Positions 1-8,676 of a DNA stretch of 40,904 bases are shown one piece after another; within the stretch, counting starts at the first letter, position 1, and each line of letters opens with the position of its first letter. The position numbers and the translations under genes are program-made. The notes under the pieces are model-generated. The model was not told where the DNA came from and searched no databases. It saw only the letters and a list, made by a program, of their open reading frames with translations. Source of the stretch: Pseudomonadota bacterium (lineage in GTDB: Bacteria; Pseudomonadota; Gammaproteobacteria; Steroidobacterales; Steroidobacteraceae); NCBI GenBank assembly GCA_021850555.1, contig JAJZLX010000253.1, positions 1 to 40,904 of the forward strand. The letters run 5' to 3'.

Positions 1-1976
1 CGGTGCTCGCGCTCGATGATGCCCGAGTGCGGGTCGACGCCGCGGCTGACGCGCAGCCAGTGGCGGCCCAGCCACTCGCCTGCGCGGGTGATGACGGACT
101 GTCCGGACTCGAGCGTCGCTCGAATCTGCAGCGCCTCGGCCAGGGAGTCCGCGACGCGCACACCCGCCAGCTGCGCCAGGGCGGCGGCCGGCCCGGATAC
201 CTTGCGGCCCAGGGTATCGCCGGCCGCACCGATGGAGGCGGCGCCATCTTCAACCAGCGTCAGGTGACCCTCGGCAAGCCGCTCGAGCGGCCCGGCAAGC
301 GCATCGAGACCCTCGACACACACCGCCTCGAGGTAATCCCCAAGGGCAGTCTCGACCGCGCGCTCCCAGCCGGGCTCGACCGCGAGGCGCTCGGCGAGCC
401 GCGGGCGTCCGGCAAGGCCGGCGCCGGAAAGCCACTCGATCGCCTCCCCGGCGCTTGCCGAGAGCGCAGCCCTTTGCACCGCCTCGAGCGAGGTGCACTC
501 GGCGCGCGAGCGCTCGCGCTCCGCGCGAGCCGACTCGAGCTCCTTTTCCGCGGCAAGCTGTCCGGCCCGTGCGCCCTGCACACGCTCCACGGCGAGCCGC
601 AGGTTCTCCGAGAGCGTCTCGCCGGCGGCGCGCGCTTCGCTCTCCTGGCCGGTGAGCAGATCGAGCTGCTCGCTCAGGTCCTGGGCGGAGAGCGCGTCGC
701 GCTCGAGGGCAAGCCGCTCGGTCTGCGCTTGGAGGCGCCGCAGCTGATTCTCGAGCTGCTCGATGCGCGCCCGCTCGACCTGAGTGGTGCGGTCGGCGCC
801 GCCGAGCGCACTGTTCAACCGTTCCCAACGCTCCTGCCAGGCGGCAAGCTCGCCCTCGCTCGTCTCGAGCGCCTGCGCGCTCGCCTGCTCGGCACGCTGG
901 GCGTCCTCGAGCTGCGGGAGCGAGGTGCCGAGATCCTCGCGGACGGCGGCGAGCTCGAGCTCGTCGCGCTCGATGTGCGCGCCGAGCTCGGCCAGCGTCG
1001 AGCTCGCCTGGGCGAGATCGGCGCGCTGGCGCTCGCGCAGCTGCCGGGTATGTTGGATCGCCTGCTCGAGGCGGGAGATCTCCGAGCCAATCTCGTAATG
1101 GCGAGCCTGGACGGCCGAGAGCCGTTCGGCGCAGGCCGCGTGCTGCGCGCGCCGGCTCTCGATCGCCGCCTCGGCGGATCGCTGATCGGCGAGCGCTGAT
1201 TGCATCTGCAGCTCGCGCTCGCGGGTCGCGCTGTCGTGGACCTCGGCGCCGCTGTCGAGCTCTCGTATGCGCAGCGCCAACAGCTCCGCGGTCACGCGCC
1301 GCTCCTGCTCCTTCAGCCCCTGATAGCGCCGAGCGGTCGCCGCCTGGCGCTGCAGGTGCCGGATCTGTTTCTCGACCTCATCGCGCACATCCTGCAGCCG
1401 CTCGAGGTTCTCGCGCGTATCGGCGATGCGGCTCTCGGTCTCCCGACGGCGCTCCTTGTAGCGGGAGATGCCGGCGGCTTCCTCGACGAAAGCGCGCATA
1501 TCCTCGGCCTTCGCCTCGATGATACGCGAGATGGTGCCCTGCTCGATGATGGCGTAGCTGCGCGCGCCGAGGCCCGTGCCAAGGAACAGATTGGTGATGT
1601 CCTTGCGGCGGCAGCGCGCCCCGTTGATGTAGTAACCCGAGGAGCCGTCGCGCGCGACCTGGCGCCTGAGGGAGATCTCGTTGTAGCTCGCGTAGGGACC
1701 GCTGATCTTGCCGTCGGAGTTGTCGAAGACCAGCTCGACCGAGGCGGTGCCGACGGGCTTGCGGGCCGAGGAGCCGTTGAAGATCACATCCGCCATGTTG
1801 TCGCCGCGCAGGTGCTTGGCCGAGAGCTCTCCCATCACCCAGCGCACCGCGTCGATGACGTTCGACTTGCCGCAGCCATTCGGCCCGACGACGCCGGTGA
1901 GATTGCTCGGAAAGCTGACTTGGGTCGGATCGACGAATGATTTGAAGCCGGCGAGCTTGATCTTGGTCAGCCGCAT
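1..1976 (-). CDS. smc: Chromosome segregation ATPase SMC, N-terminal part (cut by window edge)
   Basis: This gene reads leftwards off the window, so only about the first 658 residues are visible. The start ATG (complement of 1974-1976) gives MRLTKIKLAGFKSFVDPTQV, the typical SMC opening. The Walker A motif GPNGCGKSN is at about residues 31-39. A long Glu/Arg/Ala-rich coiled coil covers roughly residues 170-510. The last visible part reads GEWLGRHWLRVSRGVDPHSG and fits the hinge domain. The second coiled coil, ABC signature and Walker B would lie outside the window. SMC is the ATPase of the SMC-ScpAB condensin that organizes and segregates the chromosome. It is divergent from queF. The long open frames on the opposite strand here are shadows of the coiled-coil codons. 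Confidence 0.95.
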   Translation of the reverse strand, partial: MRLTKIKLAGFKSFVDPTQVSFPSNLTGVVGPNGCGKSNVIDAVRWVMGELSAKHLRGDNMADVIFNGSSARKPVGTASVELVFDNSDGKISGPYASYNEISLRRQVARDGSSGYYINGARCRRKDITNLFLGTGLGARSYAIIEQGTISRIIEAKAEDMRAFVEEAAGISRYKERRRETESRIADTRENLERLQDVRDEVEKQIRHLQRQAATARRYQGLKEQERRVTAELLALRIRELDSGAEVHDSATRERELQMQSALADQRSAEAAIESRRAQHAACAERLSAVQARHYEIGSEISRLEQAIQHTRQLRERQRADLAQASSTLAELGAHIERDELELAAVREDLGTSLPQLEDAQRAEQASAQALETSEGELAAWQERWERLNSALGGADRTTQVERARIEQLENQLRRLQAQTERLALERDALSAQDLSEQLDLLTGQESEARAAGETLSENLRLAVERVQGARAGQLAAEKELESARAERERSRAECTSLEAVQRAALSASAGEAIEWLSGAGLAGRPRLAERLAVEPGWERAVETALGDYLEAVCVEGLDALAGPLERLAEGHLTLVEDGAASIGAAGDTLGRKVSGPAAALAQLAGVRVADSLAEALQIRATLESGQSVITRAGEWLGRHWLRVSRGVDPHSGIIEREH

Positions 1977-2069
1977 CTACTGTGTCTTCCGGTCTCTTGA
2001 ATGGCCGCCCTGGAGCCTGGCGGACTTGTGATCGCCGCAGCGAGCGCGGCTAGTGTAGAGTAATTGCCC

Positions 2070-2459
2070 ATGCCCTCACAGCCTTCCGCCACGATCGAGA
2101 CCTTCCCCAATCCGCGCCCCGGACAGGATTACACCATCCGCATGCGCATCCCGGAATTCACCTGCCTGTGCCCGCGGACCGGCCAGCCGGACTTCGCCAC
2201 CCTGGAGCTGGCCTATGTGCCGGACTCAAAGTGCGTGGAGCTGAAGTCCCTCAAGCTCTATATCTGGTCTTTCCGAGATCGGGGCGTGTTCCACGAGGCC
2301 GTCACCAACGAAATGGCCGACTATCTCGCCGGGGAGCTCTCGCCCCGGTTTCTGCGGCTCGAGGCGCGCTTCAAGGTGCGCGGGGGGATCTACACCCGTG
2401 TGATCGTGGAGCGACGTCAGGCGGGCTGGGCTGCGGCCCCGCCAGTCACCCTGCCCTAA
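2070..2459 (+). CDS. queF: NADPH-dependent 7-cyano-7-deazaguanine reductase, short (type I) QueF
   Basis: QueF reduces preQ0 to preQ1 with two NADPH in the queuosine tRNA-modification pathway. The protein has about 129 residues, the length of the unimodular YkvM-type enzyme rather than the long E. coli form. The segment [16 protein letters not shown] carries the catalytic Cys and the following Asp. The family NADPH motif appears as [17 protein letters not shown], followed by FHE. I chose the ATG at 2070. A TTG at 2064 is also in frame and would add two residues. No strong ribosome binding site is visible. The gene is divergent from smc and precedes dksA on the same strand. No other queuosine genes are in the window. 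Confidence 0.93.
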   Translation: MPSQPSATIETFPNPRPGQDYTIRMRIPEFTCLCPRTGQPDFATLELAYVPDSKCVELKSLKLYIWSFRDRGVFHEAVTNEMADYLAGELSPRFLRLEARFKVRGGIYTRVIVERRQAGWAAAPPVTLP

Positions 2460-2504
2460 GCAGTCTACTTCCTTTCGGCGCGCAACGCCGCCGCATAATG
2501 AGAC

Positions 2505-2532
2505 TGTACAGCGCCTAGCGCGCCGGTATAAT
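2505..2532 (+). promoter_or_regulatory. Sigma-70-type promoter for dksA
   Basis: A perfect TATAAT -10 box lies at 2527-2532. A TGTACA -35 box (4 of 6 matches) lies at 2505-2510, with a 16-bp spacer. The expected start is near 2539, giving a leader of about 35 nt before the dksA ATG at 2573. AGGAG at 2562-2566 serves as ribosome binding site. Confidence 0.6.
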
Positions 2533-2572
2533 CGCGCGTCCTGCACGAGGCTTAAAGCTTTAGGAGCAACTG

Positions 2573-3373
2573 ATGCCGGCCAAAAAACCCGCGCCGAAGG
2601 CTGCGAAGGGTAAAAAGGCCGCACCTGGCAAACCCCCAGCCAAGCCCGCCGCCAAGAAGCCAGCGGCCCACAAACGCGCTGCCGAGCACAAGGCGGCCCC
2701 ACAGGTTCACCACAAGGCGGAGGCTGCGGCGCGGGAAGTCCGTCGCGTGGCCCCCGATGCGATTGCTCACCACATGACGGACGTAGTTGAAGAAACCCGC
2801 AAGTCCGGCGCGAGCGCGCCGGGCAAGGCCAATGAGACGGCCCGTGCGACGGAGATAGCCGCCCGGACGCGCACTGCTTCGCTGAGCAGCGCCGCATCGG
2901 ATGGCGAGGACATCGAGGCGATAGAGCCCGGAAGCCTGCTTGCGGGCCCGCGCAACGTCCAGCCTTACATCCCCAAGCGCGGGGAGCAGTACATGAGCAA
3001 GGAGCAGCTCGACCACTTCCGCAACATCCTGAACAGCTGGAAGCGCGACCTCATGGTCGAAGTCGACCGCACGGTCTCGCACATGAAGGACGAGGCGGCG
3101 AACTTTCCCGACCCATCGGACCGGGCCACCCAGGAAGAGGAATTCAGCCTGGAGCTGCGCACACGCGACCGAGAGCGCAAGCTCATCCGCAAGATCGATG
3201 AGGCCCTCAAGCGCATCGAGGACGGCACCTACGGCTACTGCCTGGAGACCGGCGAGGAAATCGGCATAAAGCGTCTGGAAGCCCGCCCCGTGGCCACCCT
3301 CAGCATCGAGGCCCAGGAGCGCCGGGAACGGCGGGAAAAGCAATACGGCGACCGCGACGACCGCTATCGCTAG
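2573..3373 (+). CDS. dksA: DksA-type RNA polymerase regulator with long basic N-terminal extension and degenerate zinc finger
   Basis: DksA binds the RNA polymerase secondary channel and, with ppGpp, shifts transcription during the stringent response. The C-terminal ~150 residues match E. coli DksA closely: EQYMSKEQLDHFRNIL, then the coiled-coil tip FPDPSDRATQEEEFSLELR with its two Asp residues, then GYCLETGEEIGIKRLEARP. Residues 1 to about 115 form a Lys/Ala/Pro-rich, probably disordered extension that E. coli DksA (151 aa) lacks. Of the four zinc-finger cysteines only the first remains. The others read Thr, Ser and Ala, as in Cys-poor DksA proteins known from alphaproteobacteria. AGGAG lies 6 nt before the ATG. 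gluQ follows, as in E. coli. Confidence 0.93.
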   Translation: MPAKKPAPKAAKGKKAAPGKPPAKPAAKKPAAHKRAAEHKAAPQVHHKAEAAAREVRRVAPDAIAHHMTDVVEETRKSGASAPGKANETARATEIAARTRTASLSSAASDGEDIEAIEPGSLLAGPRNVQPYIPKRGEQYMSKEQLDHFRNILNSWKRDLMVEVDRTVSHMKDEAANFPDPSDRATQEEEFSLELRTRDRERKLIRKIDEALKRIEDGTYGYCLETGEEIGIKRLEARPVATLSIEAQERRERREKQYGDRDDRYR

Positions 3374-4292
3374 CAACCCTTTCGCGCCAGGCGGTGGCTA
3401 CACGGGCCGCTTTGCTCCTTCTCCAACCGGCTCCCTGCACCTTGGCTCGCTGCTTGCCGCCACCGGCAGCTTCCTCGATGCGCGCTCCCGCGCAGGCCGT
3501 TGGCTGGTCCGGATGGAAGACCTCGACCACGGGCGGATCATCCGCGGCAGCGCCGGCGAGATTCTGAGGACACTAGAGCGCTTCGGTCTTCACTGGGACG
3601 GTGAGATCGAGTATCAGAGCCGACGCACAGCCCATTACCTGCAGGCACTCGCTGCGCTGCAGGCCGCCGGAGCCACGTTTCAGTGCAGCTGCTCCCGGCG
3701 CGTGCTCACGGATCGCGCCTCCCGGCAGGCCGGCCGGAACCCCCGCGTCTATCCGGGAACCTGCCGCCCAGGCCCTCGTCGACCGGGACCCACCTCGACC
3801 CGGTTCAGGATGGAGGACGTCGTGATGGCGGTCGAAGATCGCTTTCAAGGGTCCCTCACCTTCTCGCCCGGCTCGCTCGGCGATGTCGTCGTGCGGCGCC
3901 GGGACGGCGTAGTCGCCTACCAGCTCGCGGTCGTTGTGGATGACGCCCTCCAAGGGGTCACGGACGTCGTGCGCGGGGCGGACCTGCTGGACAGCACCGG
4001 CTGGCAGATCGCGCTGCAACGGGCCCTGGGGCTGCCAACGCCCCGCTACGGACATCTGCCTCTGCTCACCGAGCCGGACGGTGCCAAGCTTGCCAAATCC
4101 CGCCGCTCCGTGGCCATCGACCCCTCCCGGGCCGGCTCGGAGCTATTGACGGTGCTCAGGGTGCTGAATCAGGCGCCGCCTGCGGCGCTCTGCGGCGCCC
4201 CGGCCCCCGAGGTACTCGCCTGGGCCATCCCCCACTGGAATCCCCAGGCTTTCCACGGCATCCGGGAACTTGCACTCCCACGCGGAGGTTGA
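3366..4292 (+). CDS. gluQ: Glutamyl-Q tRNA(Asp) synthetase, start codon unclear
   Basis: This class I aminoacyl-tRNA synthetase paralogue attaches glutamate to queuosine at position 34 of tRNA-Asp. It shows GRFAPSPTGSLHLGSLLAA (HIGH region), RMEDLDHGR, zinc ligands in FQCSCSRR followed by YPGTCRP, and a KMSKS equivalent, KLAKSRR. The reading frame must begin before 3408 to include the HIGH region. From the in-frame stop at 3267-3269 to the Met at 3513 there is no ATG, GTG or TTG. The first in-frame CTG is inside the HIGH region. The start given (ATC at 3366, overlapping the dksA stop) is only a placeholder. Start options are an unusual initiation codon, a +1 shift out of dksA, or a sequence error. 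It shares the queuosine pathway with nearby queF. Confidence 0.85.
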   Translation: MASNPFAPGGGYTGRFAPSPTGSLHLGSLLAATGSFLDARSRAGRWLVRMEDLDHGRIIRGSAGEILRTLERFGLHWDGEIEYQSRRTAHYLQALAALQAAGATFQCSCSRRVLTDRASRQAGRNPRVYPGTCRPGPRRPGPTSTRFRMEDVVMAVEDRFQGSLTFSPGSLGDVVVRRRDGVVAYQLAVVVDDALQGVTDVVRGADLLDSTGWQIALQRALGLPTPRYGHLPLLTEPDGAKLAKSRRSVAIDPSRAGSELLTVLRVLNQAPPAALCGAPAPEVLAWAIPHWNPQAFHGIRELALPRGG

Positions 4293-4296
4293 TGAA

Positions 4297-4324
4297 CGGG
4301 GTTCGCCACTCCGGGCGAACCCCG
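4297..4324. terminator. Strong hairpin between convergent gluQ and pnp
   Basis: A perfect 10-bp inverted repeat, CGGGGTTCGC (4297-4306) and GCGAACCCCG (4315-4324), is separated by an 8-nt loop. It starts 5 nt after the gluQ stop and lies 40 nt beyond the pnp stop. There is no T tract on either side, so it may act as a 3'-end stabilizer or factor-assisted terminator. Confidence 0.55.
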
Positions 4325-4364
4325 CAAGTCCCGCGCGCAGCGTGTAGCTGATACTACGCCAACA

Positions 4365-6452
4365 CTACACCGCGTCGACGTCGCGCATCGAGAGGCGGAC
4401 GCGACCCTGGCGGTCCACCTCCAGCACCTTCACGCGGACGACGTCGCCTTCCTTCAGCTTGTCGCTCACGCGCTCGACGCGCTCGTTGGAGATCTGCGAG
4501 ATGTGCACCAGGCCGTCGCGGCCCGGCAGGATCGTCACGAACGCGCCGAAGTCCATCAGGCGCGCCACCTTGCCCTCATAGATGCGGCCGACTTCCACAT
4601 CGGCGGTGATCAGCTCGATGCGTCGCTGCGCCTCGCGGCCGGCGGTGCCGTTGACCGAGGCGATCTTCACCGTGCCATCGCTCTCGATGTCGATGGTGGT
4701 TCCGGTCTCCTCGGTAATCTGACGGATCACCGCACCGCCCTTGCCGATGACGTCGCGGATCTTCTCCGGATCGATCTTCAGCGTGATGATGGAGGGCGCC
4801 CATTCGGACATGTTGGCGCGGGGCGCACTGATGACCTTGTTCATCTCGCCGAGGATGTGCAGCCGGCCCTCGCGTGCCTGCTCGAGCGCGACCTTCATGA
4901 TCTCGGGCGTGACGCTATCGACCTTGATATCCATCTGCAGCGCGGTGACTCCGTCCTTCGTTCCGGCCACCTTGAAGTCCATGTCACCGAGGTGATCCTC
5001 GTCGCCGAGAATATCGGTCAGTACCTTGTAGCGGCCGCCTTCGAGCACCAGGCCCATGGCGACGCCCGCCACCGGCGCCTTGATCGGCACACCGGCGTCC
5101 ATGAGGGACAGCGAGGAGCCGCACACGCTCGCCATGGAGCTCGAGCCGTTGGATTCCAGAATCTCCGAGACGATGCGGATCACGTACGGAAACTTCGCCA
5201 TGTCGGGCATCATGGCGTTGACGCCGCGGCGGGCGAGATTGCCATGCCCGATCTCGCGGCGCTTGGGCGAGCCCATCATGCCTGTCTCACCGACCGAGAA
5301 CGGCGGGAAATTGTAGTGCAGCATGAAAGGTTCGCGGCGCTCGCCCTCCAGGGCGTCGATGATCTGCGCATCCCGGGTCGTGCCCAGCGTGGTGACCACG
5401 AGCGCCTGGGTCTCCCCGCGCGTGAACAGCGCCGAGCCGTGGGTACGCGGTAAGACACCGACCTTCACTGTGATCGGACGCACCGTCTTGCAGTCGCGCC
5501 CGTCGATGCGAGGCTCGCCGTTGAGAATCCGCTGGCGCACGATGTCGCTCTCGAGCTTGAACAGCGCTCCCTCGGCCTGCTCGGCGGTCCACTTGGGGGC
5601 ATCGCCACCGCTCAGCGCGGCGGTCGCCTGCGCCTTGATCTCCCCGATGCGCGCATAGCGCTGCTGCTTCTCGGTGATGGTGTAGGCCTGGGCGAGCGCT
5701 TCCCTCGCCTGCTGCGCCACGGCGGTGGTGAGCTCGGCGCTTTCGGCCGGGGGTTGCCAATTCCAGCGCGCCCGGCCGCCCTCCCGGGCCAGCTCGCGGA
5801 TGGCGCGGATGGCCACCTGCATCTGCTCGTGCCCGAACACCACGGCGCCGAGCATCACCTCCTCGGACAGGCCCTTGGCTTCCGACTCCACCATCATCAC
5901 ACCCTGCTCGGTTCCGGCGACCACGAGGTGAAGCTCGGACTCGGTCAGCTGCGAGGCGGTGGGATTGAGCAGGTACTGGCCGGCCTTCCAGCCGACGCGT
6001 GCCGCGCCGATCGGTCCGTTGAACGGAATGCCGGACAGAGCCAGCGCCGCCGAAGCGCCCAACATCGCGGGAATGTCCGAATCGACCTGAGGGTCGAGAG
6101 AGAGGACCGTCGCGACCACCTGCACTTCGTTGTAAAAGCCGTCCGGAAACAGGGGCCGGATCGGCCGATCGATCAGACGCGAGGTGAGCGTCTCCTTCTC
6201 CGTCGGACGACCCTCACGCTTGAAGAACCCGCCCGGAATGCGCCCGGCGGCATAGGTCTTCTCGACATAATTGACCGTCAGGGGGAAGAAATCGCGGCCC
6301 GCCGCGGCGGCCTTTTGCGCACACGCGGTGACCAGCACCACCGTATCGCCCATGGAAACGCGTACGGCCCCGTCGGCCTGGCGGGCGAGTTCGCCCGTCT
6401 CCAGGGTGACTGTGTGGGATCCGTAGGAAAATGACTTGCTGACAACGCTCAA
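4365..6452 (-). CDS. pnp: Polyribonucleotide nucleotidyltransferase (PNPase)
   Basis: PNPase is a trimeric 3'-5' phosphorolytic exoribonuclease and degradosome partner. Two RNase PH-like domains are visible ([20 protein letters not shown] in the first, [18 protein letters not shown] in the second). They are followed by a KH domain with GKGG near residue 565 and an S1 domain over the last ~75 residues ([19 protein letters not shown]). I set the start at a TTG (complement of 6450-6452) preceded by GAGGA at a good distance. This gives 695 residues beginning [10 protein letters not shown], close to the usual family start. An ATG at 6503 is in frame but lies in the tail of the rpsO terminator. The gene follows rpsO, the classic order. 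Confidence 0.95.
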   Translation of the reverse strand: MSVVSKSFSYGSHTVTLETGELARQADGAVRVSMGDTVVLVTACAQKAAAAGRDFFPLTVNYVEKTYAAGRIPGGFFKREGRPTEKETLTSRLIDRPIRPLFPDGFYNEVQVVATVLSLDPQVDSDIPAMLGASAALALSGIPFNGPIGAARVGWKAGQYLLNPTASQLTESELHLVVAGTEQGVMMVESEAKGLSEEVMLGAVVFGHEQMQVAIRAIRELAREGGRARWNWQPPAESAELTTAVAQQAREALAQAYTITEKQQRYARIGEIKAQATAALSGGDAPKWTAEQAEGALFKLESDIVRQRILNGEPRIDGRDCKTVRPITVKVGVLPRTHGSALFTRGETQALVVTTLGTTRDAQIIDALEGERREPFMLHYNFPPFSVGETGMMGSPKRREIGHGNLARRGVNAMMPDMAKFPYVIRIVSEILESNGSSSMASVCGSSLSLMDAGVPIKAPVAGVAMGLVLEGGRYKVLTDILGDEDHLGDMDFKVAGTKDGVTALQMDIKVDSVTPEIMKVALEQAREGRLHILGEMNKVISAPRANMSEWAPSIITLKIDPEKIRDVIGKGGAVIRQITEETGTTIDIESDGTVKIASVNGTAGREAQRRIELITADVEVGRIYEGKVARLMDFGAFVTILPGRDGLVHISQISNERVERVSDKLKEGDVVRVKVLEVDRQGRVRLSMRDVDAV

Positions 6453-6493
6453 GCTTCGGTCCTCGTGATAGGTTCGGGCGAAAACACCAGTGC

Positions 6494-6526
6494 AAAAAAT
6501 CAAAGGGCCGCGCTGTGCGGCGGCCC
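6494..6526 (-). terminator. Intrinsic terminator or processing hairpin between rpsO and pnp
   Basis: On the minus strand GGGCCGC and GCGGCCC (6520-6526 with 6505-6511) form a 7-bp stem with an 8-nt loop. The tail is TTTGATTTTTTGC. The position immediately after the rpsO stop matches the E. coli rpsO-pnp arrangement, where part of the transcription reads through and is processed. Confidence 0.75.
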
Positions 6527-6536
6527 CCTGGTGTCG

Positions 6537-6806
6537 TTAGCGGCGGAGCCCCAGGCGCTCCACGAGCTCCTGGTATTTCTGCGGCTTCGTCGCCTTGAGA
6601 TAGTCGAGGAGCTTGCGTCGCTGGTTCACGAGCTTCACCAGCCCGCGGCGTGATGAGTGATCGCGCTGATGCGACGTGAAATGCGCGCCCAGGCCGCTGA
6701 TGCGCTCGGAGAGCAGCGCAACCTGAACCTCGGGGGAGCCGGTATCAGCGGGCCCGCGCCGGTACTGCGACAGAATCCCGCTCTTTTTCTCGGTGGTTAA
6801 AGCCAT
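6537..6806 (-). CDS. rpsO: 30S ribosomal protein S15
   Basis: S15 binds the 16S rRNA central domain and helps nucleate the 30S platform. The 89-residue product (MALTTEKKSGILSQY...) has the family length and the conserved segments GSPEVQVALLSERI, FTSHQRDHSSRRGL and RRKLLDYLK. A ribosome binding site (AGGA) lies about 10 nt upstream of the ATG. In many bacteria S15 represses its own mRNA through a leader structure; I did not resolve one here. It is separated from the upstream truB by about 590 bp holding an opposite-strand lipoprotein gene, so it probably has its own promoter. Confidence 0.97.
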   Translation of the reverse strand: MALTTEKKSGILSQYRRGPADTGSPEVQVALLSERISGLGAHFTSHQRDHSSRRGLVKLVNQRRKLLDYLKATKPQKYQELVERLGLRR

Positions 6807-7052
6807 TGCACAATGGTCCTAAGTAACTGTATCAAGTAACCTTTTAAGGAAGCCCGCAATTCTACCCGGTGAGCTGCCTCCACCACAAGTTTAGTCGGCT
6901 GGTCTTTGATGCCTTTCATCCACCGGGACTCGGGGCCGCCAAGCGAAGACACCGGAGCGGCTTTAGGGCGCCGTTTGGCACTTCCGGGGAGGCCGCAGGC
7001 CTGAAGCGCAGCGAGCGTGCCGAGTAAAATCGATCCGGACGATTCCCTGCGC

Positions 7053-7058
7053 TATGAT
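7053..7058 (+). promoter_or_regulatory. -10 box, possibly for a leaderless lipoprotein mRNA
   Basis: TATGAT (5 of 6 matches to the consensus) ends 9 nt before the ATG at 7068. No clear -35 box and no Shine-Dalgarno sequence are visible. If this box is used, transcription would begin almost at the start codon. Confidence 0.3.
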
Positions 7059-7067
7059 GCACCGGCC

Positions 7068-7334
7068 ATGATCCGATCGATTCTCATCGTCATCGGCACC
7101 GCGTTCGCGCTTGCAGCCTGCTCGAGCCTGCCTGCGCCACGGCCGCACAGCCGCCTCGCTGCCACGCCGGCGGGCTGTGTCCGCAGCGCAGACAGCCTCA
7201 TGCCCTCCAAGAGTCCGTGCATGACCTTTGGCAGCTCGTACTCGCAACGGCAGATCCGCCAGACCGGCCACACCAATCTGGCGCGGGCGCTGCAGAGCCT
7301 CGACCCGGACATCACCGCGACAGGGACCCCGTAG
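7068..7334 (+). CDS. Small predicted lipoprotein of unknown function
   Basis: I do not recognise a family. The 88-residue product begins MIRSILIVIGTAFALAACSS, a short basic N-region, a hydrophobic stretch and a lipobox (LAAC) with the acylated Cys at residue 18. The mature part is short and Ser/Pro/Arg-rich, with two more cysteines (CVRSADS and SPCMTFG), and ends in ARALQSLDPDI. A start at 7017 is also in frame but would bury the signal peptide. The gene lies between rpsO and truB on the opposite strand, converging on truB. It could be a lineage-specific envelope protein. Confidence 0.55.
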   Translation: MIRSILIVIGTAFALAACSSLPAPRPHSRLAATPAGCVRSADSLMPSKSPCMTFGSSYSQRQIRQTGHTNLARALQSLDPDITATGTP

Positions 7335-7396
7335 GCGGTGCCGCTTCATCAACGGGGCCCGCTCCCGCGGCCCCCGGCGGATGCGGCGCGCGTCAA

Positions 7397-8272
7397 TCAG
7401 GCGAACAGCCTCTTCGGCCGCACGCTCCCGCGGCCATCGGCCTCTCCTATGCCGAGGAAGCGCGCCTCTTCATATAGCCTCACCTTTCCGGCGATGGCAT
7501 TTGCGCCTCCGACCTGCACTGGCTGGCCGTGACGGACGCGTCCGGCCTGCAAGGCGCTGAGATGCGCCGCTGGAAGGTGCTTCAGCGGCCAGTCCGCCGG
7601 CAAGATCCCCGGGGCTTCCCCGCGCTCGCAGGCGAGCGCGATGGACTGCAGGGTCTGCATCGGCTCTCGATCGAAAGGCTCGACGCTCGAGCGCCGAAGC
7701 GCCGCGACGTGACCACAGGTGCCCAGCTCCCGGGCGATATCCTCGGCGAGCGTGCGCACATAAGTGCCTTTGGAACAATGGGTCTCGATCTCGACCCGCC
7801 CGCCCTGCCACCCGAGCAGCCGCAACCCGAAGATTTCGATGGGCCGCGCCTGCCGCTCCACCACCACGCCCGAGCGGGCCAGCTCGTAAAGCGGCCGGCC
7901 TTCGCGTTTCAGGGCGGAGTACATCGGGGGAACCTGGCGCCCCGGCCCGAGGAACCCCGCGAGGACGGCCTCGAGTCGGCCGGCTGTGAGTTCCGGCACG
8001 TCGCAGCGCTCGACGACTTCGCCTTCACGGTCACCGGTGGCTGTGCGCACGCCAAGCTCGATGGTGAACCGATAGCGCTTGCGGCTAGAGAGAATCTCCC
8101 CGGCGATCTTCGTGGCCTCATCGAGGCAGATCGGCAGCATGCCGGTCGCCAGCGGATCGAGGCTGCCGGCATGTCCCGCCTTTGCCGCCCCCAGGAGTCG
8201 GCGCACGCGCTGCAGCGCGCCATTCGAGGAGAGCCCCTCGGGCTTGTCGAGCAACACGATGCCGGTGGGCAT
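7397..8272 (-). CDS. truB: tRNA pseudouridine(55) synthase TruB
   Basis: TruB makes the nearly universal pseudouridine in the T loop of tRNAs. The protein has 291 residues and begins MPTGIVLLDKPEGLSSNGAL. The catalytic motif GHAGSLDPLATGML with its Asp is at about residues 34-47. KRYRFTIELGVRTATGDREG and QVPPMYSALKREGRPLYELAR follow. The C-terminal end is PUA-like. The gene is about 20 nt downstream of rbfA on the same strand, within the rimP-nusA-infB-rbfA-truB operon. Confidence 0.97.
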   Translation of the reverse strand: MPTGIVLLDKPEGLSSNGALQRVRRLLGAAKAGHAGSLDPLATGMLPICLDEATKIAGEILSSRKRYRFTIELGVRTATGDREGEVVERCDVPELTAGRLEAVLAGFLGPGRQVPPMYSALKREGRPLYELARSGVVVERQARPIEIFGLRLLGWQGGRVEIETHCSKGTYVRTLAEDIARELGTCGHVAALRRSSVEPFDREPMQTLQSIALACERGEAPGILPADWPLKHLPAAHLSALQAGRVRHGQPVQVGGANAIAGKVRLYEEARFLGIGEADGRGSVRPKRLFA

Positions 8273-8292
8273 GGGGAGCCTGCCGACGCTCC

Positions 8293-8667
8293 CTAGGAAA
8301 GCTTGTGCCTGGCCTGATCCAGCGCCACCGCCCGATCGATCAGACCGGTGAGCCCGGCGGCTCTCTCGGCCGTATCATCCAATACGAACTCGAGCCTCGG
8401 CGCATGCCGCAGCCCGAGCGCGCGACCGACCTCCCCGCGCAGGAATCCCCCCGCGTGGGTGAGGCCGCGGCGCACCTCCTCGGGAGGATGCGTGTCGGCG
8501 AAGGGAACGAAAAACACGCGGGCGAGCCCCATGTCGGCCGAAAGACTGACCGCCGTGATGGTCACGTTCCCGACCCGCGGGTCCTTGAGCTCACGAGCGA
8601 TCAGTGCCGAGAGCACTCGCTGCAGCTGTGCCTCGATCTTTCGTCCCCTGGAGCTGGTCTGACTCAT
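8293..8667 (-). CDS. rbfA: 30S ribosome-binding factor RbfA
   Basis: RbfA is a KH-fold 30S assembly factor needed for 16S 5'-end maturation and cold growth. It is recognised by SSRGRKIEAQLQRVLSALIARELKDPRVGNVTIT and the following LARVFFVPF. I chose the ATG at 8667 (MSQTSSRGRK), 9 nt after the infB stop. A GTG at 8676 is in frame and would add three residues. The close spacing suggests translational coupling with infB. Confidence 0.95.
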   Translation of the reverse strand: MSQTSSRGRKIEAQLQRVLSALIARELKDPRVGNVTITAVSLSADMGLARVFFVPFADTHPPEEVRRGLTHAGGFLRGEVGRALGLRHAPRLEFVLDDTAERAAGLTGLIDRAVALDQARHKLS

Positions 8668-8676
8668 GAGCGCCAC

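Noticed and set aside
3..1199. A 398-codon plus-strand frame near the left edge
   Set aside because: It is antisense to the SMC coiled coil, whose Walker A and hinge are unmistakable.
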